Positions 23,565 through 31,941 of a stretch of 64,000 nucleotides of DNA are shown here, piece after piece. The position numbers and the translations under genes are program-made. The notes below the pieces were generated by a model that was given only the letters and a program-made list of their open reading frames with translations, had not been told where the DNA came from and searched no databases. Location: assembly GCF_010119245.1 (NCBI RefSeq), contig NZ_WNKG01000002.1, positions 496,001-560,000 of the forward strand. The letters run 5' to 3'. Within the stretch, counting starts at the first letter, position 1. Every line of letters begins with the position of its first letter. The DNA is from Cyclobacterium salsum. GTDB taxonomy: Bacteria > Bacteroidota > Bacteroidia > Cytophagales > Cyclobacteriaceae.

Positions 23565-24929
23565 ATGAAGAAAGTGAAAACACGGATAATCAATGGTATC
23601 AACAAACCAATTTCAATAGCACCCCTGGTTCACTTTAGGGTGCTTTTTGGTTTGATCATGTTTATCAGTGTTGCCAGGTTTGTATTCAATGGGTGGATAG
23701 CAACCCAATACATAGAGCCCGAATTTCATTTCAGCTATTATGGCTTTTCATGGGTAAGCAATCCGGGTGAAGCAGGCATGTACCTCCTTTTTTTCACCAT
23801 GGCATTGTCGGCATTAGGCATTGCGCTGGGCTATTACTACAAGGTGTCGGCAGTGCTTTTTTTCCTTTCTTTTACCTATGTGGAATTGATCGATGTCACC
23901 AATTACCTCAATCATTATTATTTCGTAAGTCTGGTTGCCTTTTTGATGCTCTGGATGCCCGCTCATTTAGCTTTTTCAGTTGATTCAAAAAGGAAAGGTT
24001 TCACGATTTCCCAGATTCCCTATGGGTATGTGCTCATTATTCAATTGTTGCTGAGCATGGTCTATTTTTATGCGGGACTGGCAAAGCTGAATCCGGCATG
24101 GATGATGGAAGCGTTACCACTGAAAATTTGGCTTCCCATGTTTAGCCATTTGCCACTGGTAGGAACCTGGATGAGTGAACTTTGGGTGGCTTATGCCTTC
24201 AGTTGGTTTGGGGCCCTCTACGATCTCAGTATTCCATTTTTTCTTTTTTACAGCAGAACCAGGCCTTATGCCTACCTGGCAGTACTGGTTTTTCACTTAT
24301 CCACCTGGCTGCTATTTCCCATAGGGATGTTTCCCTTTATCATGATTCTGGCCACCACCATTTTCTTTTCTCCAGAAAGCCATTTAAAAGTAGCTACCTT
24401 TATCAGGAATATTTTCCGAAAGAAAAGCAACACCACCTACAGTTCTTCAAATGAAGTATATAAAGCACCCTATCAAAAACTGATCTGGAGCCTATTCGCT
24501 GCGTTTTTGGTGCTTCAGCTCCTTTTGCCCCTGCGGGCGTATGCTTATCCGGGTAATCTTTTCTGGACGGAGCAGGGTTACCGCTTTTCCTGGAGGGTTA
24601 TGTTGATGGAAAAAGCAGGATATGCCATTTTTCATATCAGGGACAACGTTACAGGGAGAGAATGGGAAAATTATGCCAGCGATTACCTCAGTCCCATGCA
24701 GGAAAAACAAATGGCAACCCAACCGGATTTGATTCTTCAGTTTGCCCATTTTCTAAAGCAAAAACTGGCCGATCGGGGATATGAGGAAGTGGAAATCCGG
24801 GCAGAAGTGTATGCCAGTTTAAATGGTGGGAAGAACCAGTTATTGATAGATTCCAACGTTGACCTGACCCAAATAGAAGATGGTTTTGCTCCTAAAACCT
24901 GGATTTTACCTTATAAGAAACCTTTATGA
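23565..24929 (+). CDS. HTTM-domain membrane protein (vitamin-K-dependent carboxylase-like)
   Basis: The 454-residue protein starts right after the imelysin stop codon. It has a basic N-terminus, then several membrane helices spread over residues 20-300 (LFGLIMFISVARFVF, AGMYLLFFTMALSALGIALG, VLIIQLLLSMVYFYAGLAKL), which matches the HTTM (horizontally transferred transmembrane) domain related to vitamin-K-dependent gamma-carboxylase, and a soluble C-terminal part (RFSWRVMLMEKAGYAIFHI). The AKLNPAWM segment is a family feature. The role in bacteria is unknown; its place between imelysin and a TonB receptor points to metal uptake or to modifying a partner in this operon. Confidence 0.85.
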   Translation: MKKVKTRIINGINKPISIAPLVHFRVLFGLIMFISVARFVFNGWIATQYIEPEFHFSYYGFSWVSNPGEAGMYLLFFTMALSALGIALGYYYKVSAVLFFLSFTYVELIDVTNYLNHYYFVSLVAFLMLWMPAHLAFSVDSKRKGFTISQIPYGYVLIIQLLLSMVYFYAGLAKLNPAWMMEALPLKIWLPMFSHLPLVGTWMSELWVAYAFSWFGALYDLSIPFFLFYSRTRPYAYLAVLVFHLSTWLLFPIGMFPFIMILATTIFFSPESHLKVATFIRNIFRKKSNTTYSSSNEVYKAPYQKLIWSLFAAFLVLQLLLPLRAYAYPGNLFWTEQGYRFSWRVMLMEKAGYAIFHIRDNVTGREWENYASDYLSPMQEKQMATQPDLILQFAHFLKQKLADRGYEEVEIRAEVYASLNGGKNQLLIDSNVDLTQIEDGFAPKTWILPYKKPL

Positions 24930-27352
24930 AATGCTTGCTGACCCTATTGCTTTTACCCCTATTTTATCTTCCGTTGCAGGCGCAGGTTAGGGTGGAAGGA
25001 ACCGTTGAAAGCGTAGGTGAATCCCTTCCCGGAGCCAATGTATTTCTAAGGGGAACCCAATTTCAAACAGTAACTGACCAGAATGGAGCGTTTACGCTTG
25101 CTGCTATTCCTCAGGGAGAATACTTACTGCAAGTGTTTTTTTCCGGGAAAAAAATGTTCACTACAGACCTGTCTATCAGAGCGGATGAGCCGCTTATTCA
25201 GCTAAGGATAGAATTGGAGGAGATCAGCGGTGAACTGAGTCAGGTAATCGTCAATGGTGACCATTTCGATGCTTATGGCATCCGCAGGTTAGGCGCAGTG
25301 GAAGGAACGGCCATTTATGAAGCCAAAAAAAATGAAGTCATTCAGCTTAATAATATTACCGCCAACCTGGCTACCAATAATACCAGGCAGATATACGCCA
25401 AGGTTCCGGGATTGAATATTTACGAAAGTGACGGTGCAGGTTTGCAGTTGGGCATAGGTGCCAGGGGGTTGGACCCAAACCGGACCTCCCATTTCAATGT
25501 TCGTCAAAACGGATATGACATCAGTGCCGATGCGTTGGGATATCCTGAGAGTTACTATACCCCTGCTGTAGAAGGAGTGGACCGCATTGAGGTGGTCCGT
25601 GGTGCCGCTTCCTTGCAATATGGGACCCAGTTTGGAGGCTTGCTTAATTTTGTCATGAAGGAAGGCCCGGAGGATAGAAATCTCAGCCTGGTGCTGAGAA
25701 ATACCGTGGGTTCCTATGGCTTTTTGAACACCTTCAGCAGTGTAGGCGGGCAGACAGGCAAATGGAACTACTATGGATTTTTCCAATATAAAAGAGGAGA
25801 TGGCTGGCGGGAGAACAGTGAATTTGATTCCAAAATGGCCTATACGGCTCTTTCCTACAAGCCAAATGACAGGTTCCGGTTAAAACTGGAATACACCCTG
25901 ATGGATTACCTGGCCAGGCAGGCAGGTGGGCTTACCGACGCATTATTTGAGCAGAATCCCAGACAATCGATCCGGTCCAGAAATTGGTTTAAGGTCAACT
26001 GGAATCTTCTGGCTTCCCAATTGGATTATAAAATCAACCAACAGCTCAAACTAAACCTCAGGACTTTTGGCCTGATCGGGGGGCGGGATGCGCTCGGCAA
26101 TTTGGGTAGGATTGACAGGGTGGATGATGGCATGGAGCGAAACCTTTTTGTGGATGATTTCAGCAATATTGGCTCCGAGCTCCGATTAATATATAATTAT
26201 CGGCTGGGAAAGCAGGAAAATGCATTTTTAGTCGGAGGCCGCTATTACAAAGGCTTTACGGACAGGAAACAGGGCCTGGGCCCGGTAGGGGATCAGGCGG
26301 ATTTTCATTTTCTCAATCCGGATAACCTGGAGGATGCAGATTATGACTTCCCTGGTAGAAACATCTCCTTTTTTGCTGAAAACGTCTTTAATCTGACGGA
26401 AAAAATCAGCCTTACGCCAGGTATCCGGTTTGAATCTATTCATACGGCTGCAGCAGGCTATTATACTGGCAATACGCTGGTTCCTGATCCGGTTACAGGG
26501 TTTGCCAGAGATTCTACCTTTAAAGTATTCGAAGCGCTGGATAGGCGAAGGAGTTTTGTGTTTGGAGGTTTGGGGCTAAGCTACAAGCCCAGGGAAAACC
26601 ACGAGTTGTACGCCAATTTTTCACAGAATTACCGATCGATCAATTTCAATGACATCCGGGTCAATAACCCGAATTTGGTGGTGGACGAAAACATTCAGGA
26701 CGAAAGAGGCTATAATTTTGACGTGGGTATCCGTGGTAGTCAAAACAGGAAATTCAATTATGACATCAGTTTATTTTATTTGAAATATAAGGACAGGATA
26801 GGAGCGATCCTGCGAACCGACCCCGAGAGTTTTCGGATATACCGCTACCGAACCAATGTGGCTGATGCCTACAGTATGGGTTTGGAGGCTTTCGGAGAAG
26901 TGGATCTTTTTCGGGTGCTGGAGCGGAATGAAAAATACAGATTGAATTTATTTACCAACCTTTCGGTGATCGATGCCCGCTATCAAAGTTCCGAGGAAAA
27001 AGTGCTGGAGGGAAATAGGGTAGAGTTGGTGCCGCCTTTTAGCATTCGTTCCGGACTTACCTTTGGCCTGGGGGATTTCAATATGACCTATCAATATTCC
27101 CATGTAGCGGAGCATTTCACAGATGCCTCCAATGCGGTCAGGACACCCTCTGCGGTGGAAGGCATCATCCCGGCGTACCAGGTGATGGACCTTTCGATGA
27201 GTTATTTGTACAAATTCGTCAAACTGGAGGCCAGTGTCAATAACCTGGCAGATCACCTTTATTTTACCAGGAGGGCCGCTGGCTATCCTGGCCCGGGAAT
27301 TATCCCTTCGGATGGCAGGACCTTTTTCCTGACAGTGGAATTGAATTTTTAA
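24926..27352 (+). CDS. TonB-dependent receptor, iron-type (FecA-like)
   Basis: The 808-residue outer-membrane receptor has a signal peptide cut after LQAQ, a carboxypeptidase-like domain (about 22-95), a plug (about 125-240) with LQLGIGARGLDPNRTSHFNVRQNG and DRIEVVRGAASLQYGTQFGGLLNFVMK, and a barrel ending in FFLTVELNF. The plug wording is close to that of ferric-citrate (FecA-type) receptors. Its start overlaps the HTTM stop by 4 bases (ATGA), so it is translationally coupled. With the DUF4856, imelysin and HTTM proteins it would form an iron or haem uptake system under the Fur-like boxes at 21.2 kb. Confidence 0.93.
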   Translation: MKCLLTLLLLPLFYLPLQAQVRVEGTVESVGESLPGANVFLRGTQFQTVTDQNGAFTLAAIPQGEYLLQVFFSGKKMFTTDLSIRADEPLIQLRIELEEISGELSQVIVNGDHFDAYGIRRLGAVEGTAIYEAKKNEVIQLNNITANLATNNTRQIYAKVPGLNIYESDGAGLQLGIGARGLDPNRTSHFNVRQNGYDISADALGYPESYYTPAVEGVDRIEVVRGAASLQYGTQFGGLLNFVMKEGPEDRNLSLVLRNTVGSYGFLNTFSSVGGQTGKWNYYGFFQYKRGDGWRENSEFDSKMAYTALSYKPNDRFRLKLEYTLMDYLARQAGGLTDALFEQNPRQSIRSRNWFKVNWNLLASQLDYKINQQLKLNLRTFGLIGGRDALGNLGRIDRVDDGMERNLFVDDFSNIGSELRLIYNYRLGKQENAFLVGGRYYKGFTDRKQGLGPVGDQADFHFLNPDNLEDADYDFPGRNISFFAENVFNLTEKISLTPGIRFESIHTAAAGYYTGNTLVPDPVTGFARDSTFKVFEALDRRRSFVFGGLGLSYKPRENHELYANFSQNYRSINFNDIRVNNPNLVVDENIQDERGYNFDVGIRGSQNRKFNYDISLFYLKYKDRIGAILRTDPESFRIYRYRTNVADAYSMGLEAFGEVDLFRVLERNEKYRLNLFTNLSVIDARYQSSEEKVLEGNRVELVPPFSIRSGLTFGLGDFNMTYQYSHVAEHFTDASNAVRTPSAVEGIIPAYQVMDLSMSYLYKFVKLEASVNNLADHLYFTRRAAGYPGPGIIPSDGRTFFLTVELNF

Positions 27353-27406
27353 AAGGCTTTCGAAAATTTCATACATTTAAGAATATAATTCTTGCTGTTA
27401 ATTACG

Positions 27407-29824
27407 TCAATTGGTTACCCGTTGCTGTTCCTCCTGCGAGCCTACTTTTCTGGATCGTGTTCCTTTGATTTTGCTGTTACCGAATTTGTAGGTATAACTG
27501 GCCATAAACACCCGATTGTCAAACCTAACCCTGCCGGAAAAATCAATCACAGCATCTTCGAATGAGCGTAATCGGAGTTGGTTGGTTTCGAGTAGGTCGT
27601 TGCAGGCGATCCGCAGGACTCCGGCTTTTTCAAAGTCCTTTTGAATACCGAGGTTGATAAAGCCTCTCGATAGCCAATTTAAATAGCCGTTTATGGTCGG
27701 AGAGCGGTAATTCCCCAATAGCTCCACCGTGTAGTTATTGGGTAGGGTAAAGGTGTTGGTCAGCACCAGCTGAATCCCTCGTTGGTCCACCTCATATACC
27801 TCTCCATTCAGCACAGAATTGATTTTCTGGTAATTCGCGGTAAGATTACTTTGGGTCTCCCACCAGGAAGTAAACTCCATTGGGAAGGCGAGCGTCAGGG
27901 CAACCGTCTGCGCTCGGTCAACATTTTCCGACTTCAGGAATAGGATATTGGTCTCCGCATCCAGGGTGGGTTGAAAACGTGCGATGACGTCTCTGTCCAG
28001 ACTGTGTTGCACCGATAGAAGTAGGCTCTTGAAGGAATAGTCAGTCTTAAACATAGTGGTATAGGTAGGCAGTATGGTTTCATTTCCTGCTAAAAAGGTA
28101 TAGGGGTCGAAAAGTAGCGCAAAAGGTGCCATCTCGTTAAAGGTAGGACGGGTAATCCGGCGCCCATAGGAGGCGTGAACCCGGTGATTGGAATTAATTT
28201 TTCGGGAAAAAAACAGGGTAGGAAAGAAATTTCCATAGTCTCTTTTAACGAGTTCTTCTCCCGAGGCGGTAGTCAGGTCGGTGGACGTATGCTCGTAGCG
28301 TAATCCAGCATCCATCGTCGTGTTTTCACCCAATACGATGTTGGCCGAGGAAAAAGCGGCCAGGATATCTTCCTGCAGGACGCCATCGCTGCTAAACGTA
28401 GGATTGAACACCCATTCCGTTCCCACTTTTTTATTGAATACGACGGTATTTTCCAGCTGTGAAAAGGTACCTCGAATACCGGATTCAAGCGCAACCGACT
28501 CCCCTAATTTGATGGAATGGGTTGCATCTCCCACCCAAAGCGCTATGGGCGTATCTTTGGCTATTCTGACTTCCTCCGATTCGATGAAATTACTTGACTC
28601 GTCGTAAAAGTCAATTAGATTTCTGGTAGGAAAGGAATTTGTATACCACAGGTAATCCAAATTAAAACCAAAGACCTGATCCCTGCTTAATGTATGCGCT
28701 AGGTGGATATTGCCCATGACATGGCTCCAGTTGTCAACTTCATCCAGGGACATAACAGCCAGCGAATCCGGTGAGATGGAATAGGTGGATGCGGTACGTG
28801 TGGATGCGGTATTATGTCTACGGTTCTCGTAGCCACTAAAAAGTCCGCTAAGGATGGTTTTGCTTCCCAACGTATAGTCAAATCCTGCCTGATAGTTGAA
28901 TGTTTTCTTGTTGTGGAGATTATCGCTGTCTATTTGGATTCCTATGTCCTCAAAACCGTTGTTGTTTCCTCTGTACCGGGTTGCGAAGGGGACCTGATCG
29001 ACATGGGAAGCAGACAATAGCCCAAACCAGCTGAATTTTGGCCCTTGGTGGTTGAGGTTGAAACTGATACTTCCATTGTAGCCGGAGCCAAAGCCCTGAC
29101 CCGTGGTCAGGGAACCGTTGGTGCCAATCGTACCATTGTTCGTTTTCATGACGATGTTGATAAACCCGGCATCACCATCCGCATCGTACCTGGCAGGAGG
29201 CACGGTGATGATCTCGATTTTTTCGACGTCGCTTGCGTTGAGACCTGCCAGCATCTGGTAGGCGGCCTCTACGGGCATTCGGAATCGTTGTCCATTCATC
29301 AGGATAACGACGCCGTTTTTGCCCAAGACGGAAAGCGAATTGTTTTGCCGGTCCACGGATACGCCGGGAGACCTATCCAGCATCTCCAGAATGGATAACC
29401 CGGCGGCGGTAATGCTATTGGCCACATTGACGATCATTTTTCCCTGTTCCAGCTCAAAAAGCGGGCGGGCGGCCGTCACAGTCACTTCATCCAGCTGCTG
29501 TTGTTCTTCAGTTACCCGGATAGCGGGCAGCTCATTTTTGCCGGTGCCCGGGAAATGGAATCGGGTTGAATGACTTTTTTCGAAGCCAAGCAGGGAAACT
29601 TCCACGAAGTAATCCCCTTTAGGTATGTCCGAAAAAACAAAGTGTCCCGATTCATCGGAAATAGCTCCCTTAATCAGGGCGGAATCCGTTTCATTCCGGA
29701 GCAATACACTTGCAAATGCGAGCGCTTTGTCGCTGGAATCCCGCACGTCTCCCTGAATGACTCCCTGCGAAAATCCCGAGTTAAGCAACAACGATGAAAG
29801 CAACGAGCATAATAGCGTCTTCAT
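27407..29824 (-). CDS. Outer-membrane beta-barrel family protein, paralogue 2
   Basis: The 805-residue protein is a close paralogue of the one at 17821-20265, with the same order: signal peptide, carboxypeptidase-like domain (KALAFASVLLRNETDSA), plug-like region with EMLDRSPGVSVDR and VEKIEIITVPPARYDADGDAGFINIVMK, and barrel ending in SYTYKFGNSKIKG and QEEQQRVTN. Long stretches of barrel are nearly the same in both. It converges with the imelysin operon's TonB receptor, with only 54 bases between. Having the two copies in direct orientation on either side of the iron operon suggests a segmental duplication, or that both serve that operon. The ligand is unknown. The ATG at 29824 is preferred for the signal peptide. 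Confidence 0.85.
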   Translation of the reverse strand: MKTLLCSLLSSLLLNSGFSQGVIQGDVRDSSDKALAFASVLLRNETDSALIKGAISDESGHFVFSDIPKGDYFVEVSLLGFEKSHSTRFHFPGTGKNELPAIRVTEEQQQLDEVTVTAARPLFELEQGKMIVNVANSITAAGLSILEMLDRSPGVSVDRQNNSLSVLGKNGVVILMNGQRFRMPVEAAYQMLAGLNASDVEKIEIITVPPARYDADGDAGFINIVMKTNNGTIGTNGSLTTGQGFGSGYNGSISFNLNHQGPKFSWFGLLSASHVDQVPFATRYRGNNNGFEDIGIQIDSDNLHNKKTFNYQAGFDYTLGSKTILSGLFSGYENRRHNTASTRTASTYSISPDSLAVMSLDEVDNWSHVMGNIHLAHTLSRDQVFGFNLDYLWYTNSFPTRNLIDFYDESSNFIESEEVRIAKDTPIALWVGDATHSIKLGESVALESGIRGTFSQLENTVVFNKKVGTEWVFNPTFSSDGVLQEDILAAFSSANIVLGENTTMDAGLRYEHTSTDLTTASGEELVKRDYGNFFPTLFFSRKINSNHRVHASYGRRITRPTFNEMAPFALLFDPYTFLAGNETILPTYTTMFKTDYSFKSLLLSVQHSLDRDVIARFQPTLDAETNILFLKSENVDRAQTVALTLAFPMEFTSWWETQSNLTANYQKINSVLNGEVYEVDQRGIQLVLTNTFTLPNNYTVELLGNYRSPTINGYLNWLSRGFINLGIQKDFEKAGVLRIACNDLLETNQLRLRSFEDAVIDFSGRVRFDNRVFMASYTYKFGNSKIKGTRSRKVGSQEEQQRVTN

Positions 29825-29953
29825 AATGAAGAAATTTATCGCAAGCATCAACTAAGGGGATTACCTCCATGCCAGTGGATGCACGCGTGGTTGGTTTGTG
29901 TCCGGATGAGTTGTGGCTATGCTTGGTTAGCGTATTTCTTGAGCCATCCAGAT

Positions 29954-30265
29954 CTATCTACGACTAAGTTTCGTTTTGTCTGTTTTCCACATGGTGTTCT
30001 GCTTCGTTTTACTTATTCGCTCAAGGAAGGATGATATCCCTGCTTTTTCGTCTCCACCAAAAAACACCGCCCTTACCCGGGCATTCGGATCAATGATGTC
30101 GGTGGCGGATAGGTTGTCTTGAGCGTTGGATACCGAGGTCAGCGCACTACTTGCGCCCAATAGCAGACTACAGATCGTACCTATTGCTCCTGCTAGCGAC
30201 GGCATCCTTTTCTTCCTGTTTTTTGCTTGGACAGAGTCCGTTGCGTTAAATCTAACCGTTCGCAT
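29954..30265 (-). CDS. Possible small exported protein downstream of the flavin oxidase
   Basis: A 103-codon frame starts 14 bases inside the end of the oxidase gene. It begins with a basic stretch and a hydrophobic segment (LAGAIGTICSLLLGASSALTS) that could be a signal peptide ending near SNAQ, followed by about 55 charged residues with no family I recognise. A shorter start at 30205 would put the signal peptide at the very N-terminus. The overlap suggests coupling to the oxidase, but I cannot exclude that the frame is chance or a truncated gene. Confidence 0.35.
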   Translation of the reverse strand: MRTVRFNATDSVQAKNRKKRMPSLAGAIGTICSLLLGASSALTSVSNAQDNLSATDIIDPNARVRAVFFGGDEKAGISSFLERISKTKQNTMWKTDKTKLSRR

Positions 30266-31643
30266 TGGGCAGAATATTATTGTTTAGGTGAAAGAAATTG
30301 TCAGGGTCGTACCGGTGCTTTAGTTTGGCCAATCGGGAATAATTCGGCCCGTACGCCACCTTGACCCGGTCCAGGCCATCGTCTGGCGAGAGCCAGTTTA
30401 CCGCGGTGCCCCGGGTATGGGGCTCCACTTCGGCCCAGAAAGCCTTTGCCCAGGCAATCAGCGAATCGGCCTCTTGCGGATCCGCCCACTGTGGGGTAAT
30501 GTCGAAATACCATTGCTGGTCTCGGTAGGGGAAGGGCGTTTCTTCCGGATCCACCCGGGTCACTGCTCCTTTCATCGCGTTGAATAAGACCATGGAATAG
30601 GGACTGATGCCTTCGGTGTTTTTCACGACGATGTCGATCAACTCGTCTCTTATTACCGGGAGATAACCCATTTTGTTGTACCGTTGCAAGCCATGGGGAA
30701 CGGCTGCATCCAAACTTTTTTGAAGCTGTACGTAAGGACCTGGAGCGATCAGGTCGAGCATGGGTGGCGTAAAGGCCCTGAGCGGTTCCAATTGCCGATT
30801 CCCTTCGTCGATATCTCCCGTCCAGCAAACCACGAATCCAAAAACCTTCGTCCCATCGGGTAGTGTAAAGATCCCGGCGATAACGCTCATGTCGTCGGGC
30901 GTATTCATGGAGTACTCCCGGTAAAATTGCAGCAGCTCGCTCGCCTGAGTCAGGGGATAGAGGATCATGCCAGCCAGTACCTCCGGCCCCACCTTGTGTA
31001 GCTTGTATTCAAAGGAGGTAACCACACCGAAATTTCCCCCTCCTCCGCGAATGGCCCAAAACAGGTCCTTGTTTTCCGTCTCCGAGGCTTTGACAAAGCT
31101 CCCGTCTGCCAGGACCATGTCTACCGAAAGCAGGTTGTCAATGGTGAGCCCGAATTTATTCATCAGGTATCCTTGTCCACCGCCCAGGGTCAATCCCGCG
31201 ATGCCGGTGTGGGATACCACCCCCGCTGTGACCGCAAGACCGAATGCCTGTGTTTCGTGATCGAGGTCCGCCAATAACGCACCGGCTTCCACCCTTGCGG
31301 TCTGCTTGACCGGATCTACACGCACCCCTTTCATGGCGGACAGGTCGATCAAAAGTCCGCCATCACAGGTCGATCTTCCGGCAAAACTGTGTCCGCCTGC
31401 TTTTATCGCCAGCACCAATTGGTTTTCCCGGGCAAAATTCACCGCAGCGATCACATCCGAGACCCCGGCACACTTGACCACCATGGCCGGATACTTGTCG
31501 ATCATTGCGTTCCAGATAGTCCGGGACTGGTTGTAGCCTTCCTGATCGGGAAGTAGTAGCGCTCCCCGTAACGAGGATTGGAAGGCTGCCGTATCTATTT
31601 CCGGAGCCTTTTTGTCGGTTGAGATCAGATCGTTGGTTTTCAT
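30252..31643 (-). CDS. FAD-linked oxidase with berberine-bridge (BBE) C-terminus
   Basis: The 463-residue enzyme belongs to the VAO/PCMH flavoprotein family, like 6-hydroxynicotine oxidase and oligosaccharide oxidases. It has the FAD domain with AIKAGGHSFAGRSTCDGG, where H85 is the likely covalent flavin attachment, then GIAGLTLGGGQGYLMNKFGLTIDN, and the BBE end NFFHLNNNILP. A cysteine at the second attachment site of doubly linked members is not seen (VVSHTGIAGL), so linkage is probably single. No signal peptide is seen from the ATG at 31643; an earlier in-frame start at 31733 adds 30 residues that look like leader. It oxidises an alcohol, sugar or amine with oxygen. The direct repeat at 31768-31795 lies 125 bases upstream and is shared with the sulfatase locus. 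Confidence 0.88.
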   Translation of the reverse strand: MKTNDLISTDKKAPEIDTAAFQSSLRGALLLPDQEGYNQSRTIWNAMIDKYPAMVVKCAGVSDVIAAVNFARENQLVLAIKAGGHSFAGRSTCDGGLLIDLSAMKGVRVDPVKQTARVEAGALLADLDHETQAFGLAVTAGVVSHTGIAGLTLGGGQGYLMNKFGLTIDNLLSVDMVLADGSFVKASETENKDLFWAIRGGGGNFGVVTSFEYKLHKVGPEVLAGMILYPLTQASELLQFYREYSMNTPDDMSVIAGIFTLPDGTKVFGFVVCWTGDIDEGNRQLEPLRAFTPPMLDLIAPGPYVQLQKSLDAAVPHGLQRYNKMGYLPVIRDELIDIVVKNTEGISPYSMVLFNAMKGAVTRVDPEETPFPYRDQQWYFDITPQWADPQEADSLIAWAKAFWAEVEPHTRGTAVNWLSPDDGLDRVKVAYGPNYSRLAKLKHRYDPDNFFHLNNNILPNANG

Positions 31644-31767
31644 AAAAATGGGGTTTTGGTGTGGTAGGTATGATAAACTCCTTGATGATTTGGTAGATAT
31701 AAGGCATCTATCCTCCTCCTTGGAGCTAAACAAACCTAGGGAATAAAGAGAAAAAAGATTTAGTCAA

Positions 31768-31795
31768 ATGTTCCAAAAACAGGTGCAGATGTTCC
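31768..31795. promoter_or_regulatory. Direct repeat ATGTTCC-N14-ATGTTCC upstream of the flavin oxidase
   Basis: Two copies of ATGTTCC, 21 bases apart (two helical turns), lie between the oxidase start (31643) and the end of the hybrid kinase gene (31942). The same arrangement, including a trailing AT, occurs at 35065-35092. Paired direct repeats are the usual kind of site for AraC-type regulators; the adjacent AraC-type hybrid kinase is the natural candidate. Confidence 0.5.
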
Positions 31796-31941
31796 ATCGG
31801 TTAAAAAATTCCTTTAAATTCCTATCATAAATAATTACTTGAAGAACGATTGTAATTTTTTGAGAAACCTTTAATAAGGTATGTTTTGTACAAAAAGAAA
31901 GGCTGTTGTCCTCTCAAAAACTTCGTAACCTGTTTGAATCT

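Noticed and set aside
27356-27406. A terminator between the convergent TonB receptor and barrel genes
   Set aside because: The only inverted repeat, AAGAAT/ATTCTT, is short and AT-only and lacks a T run.
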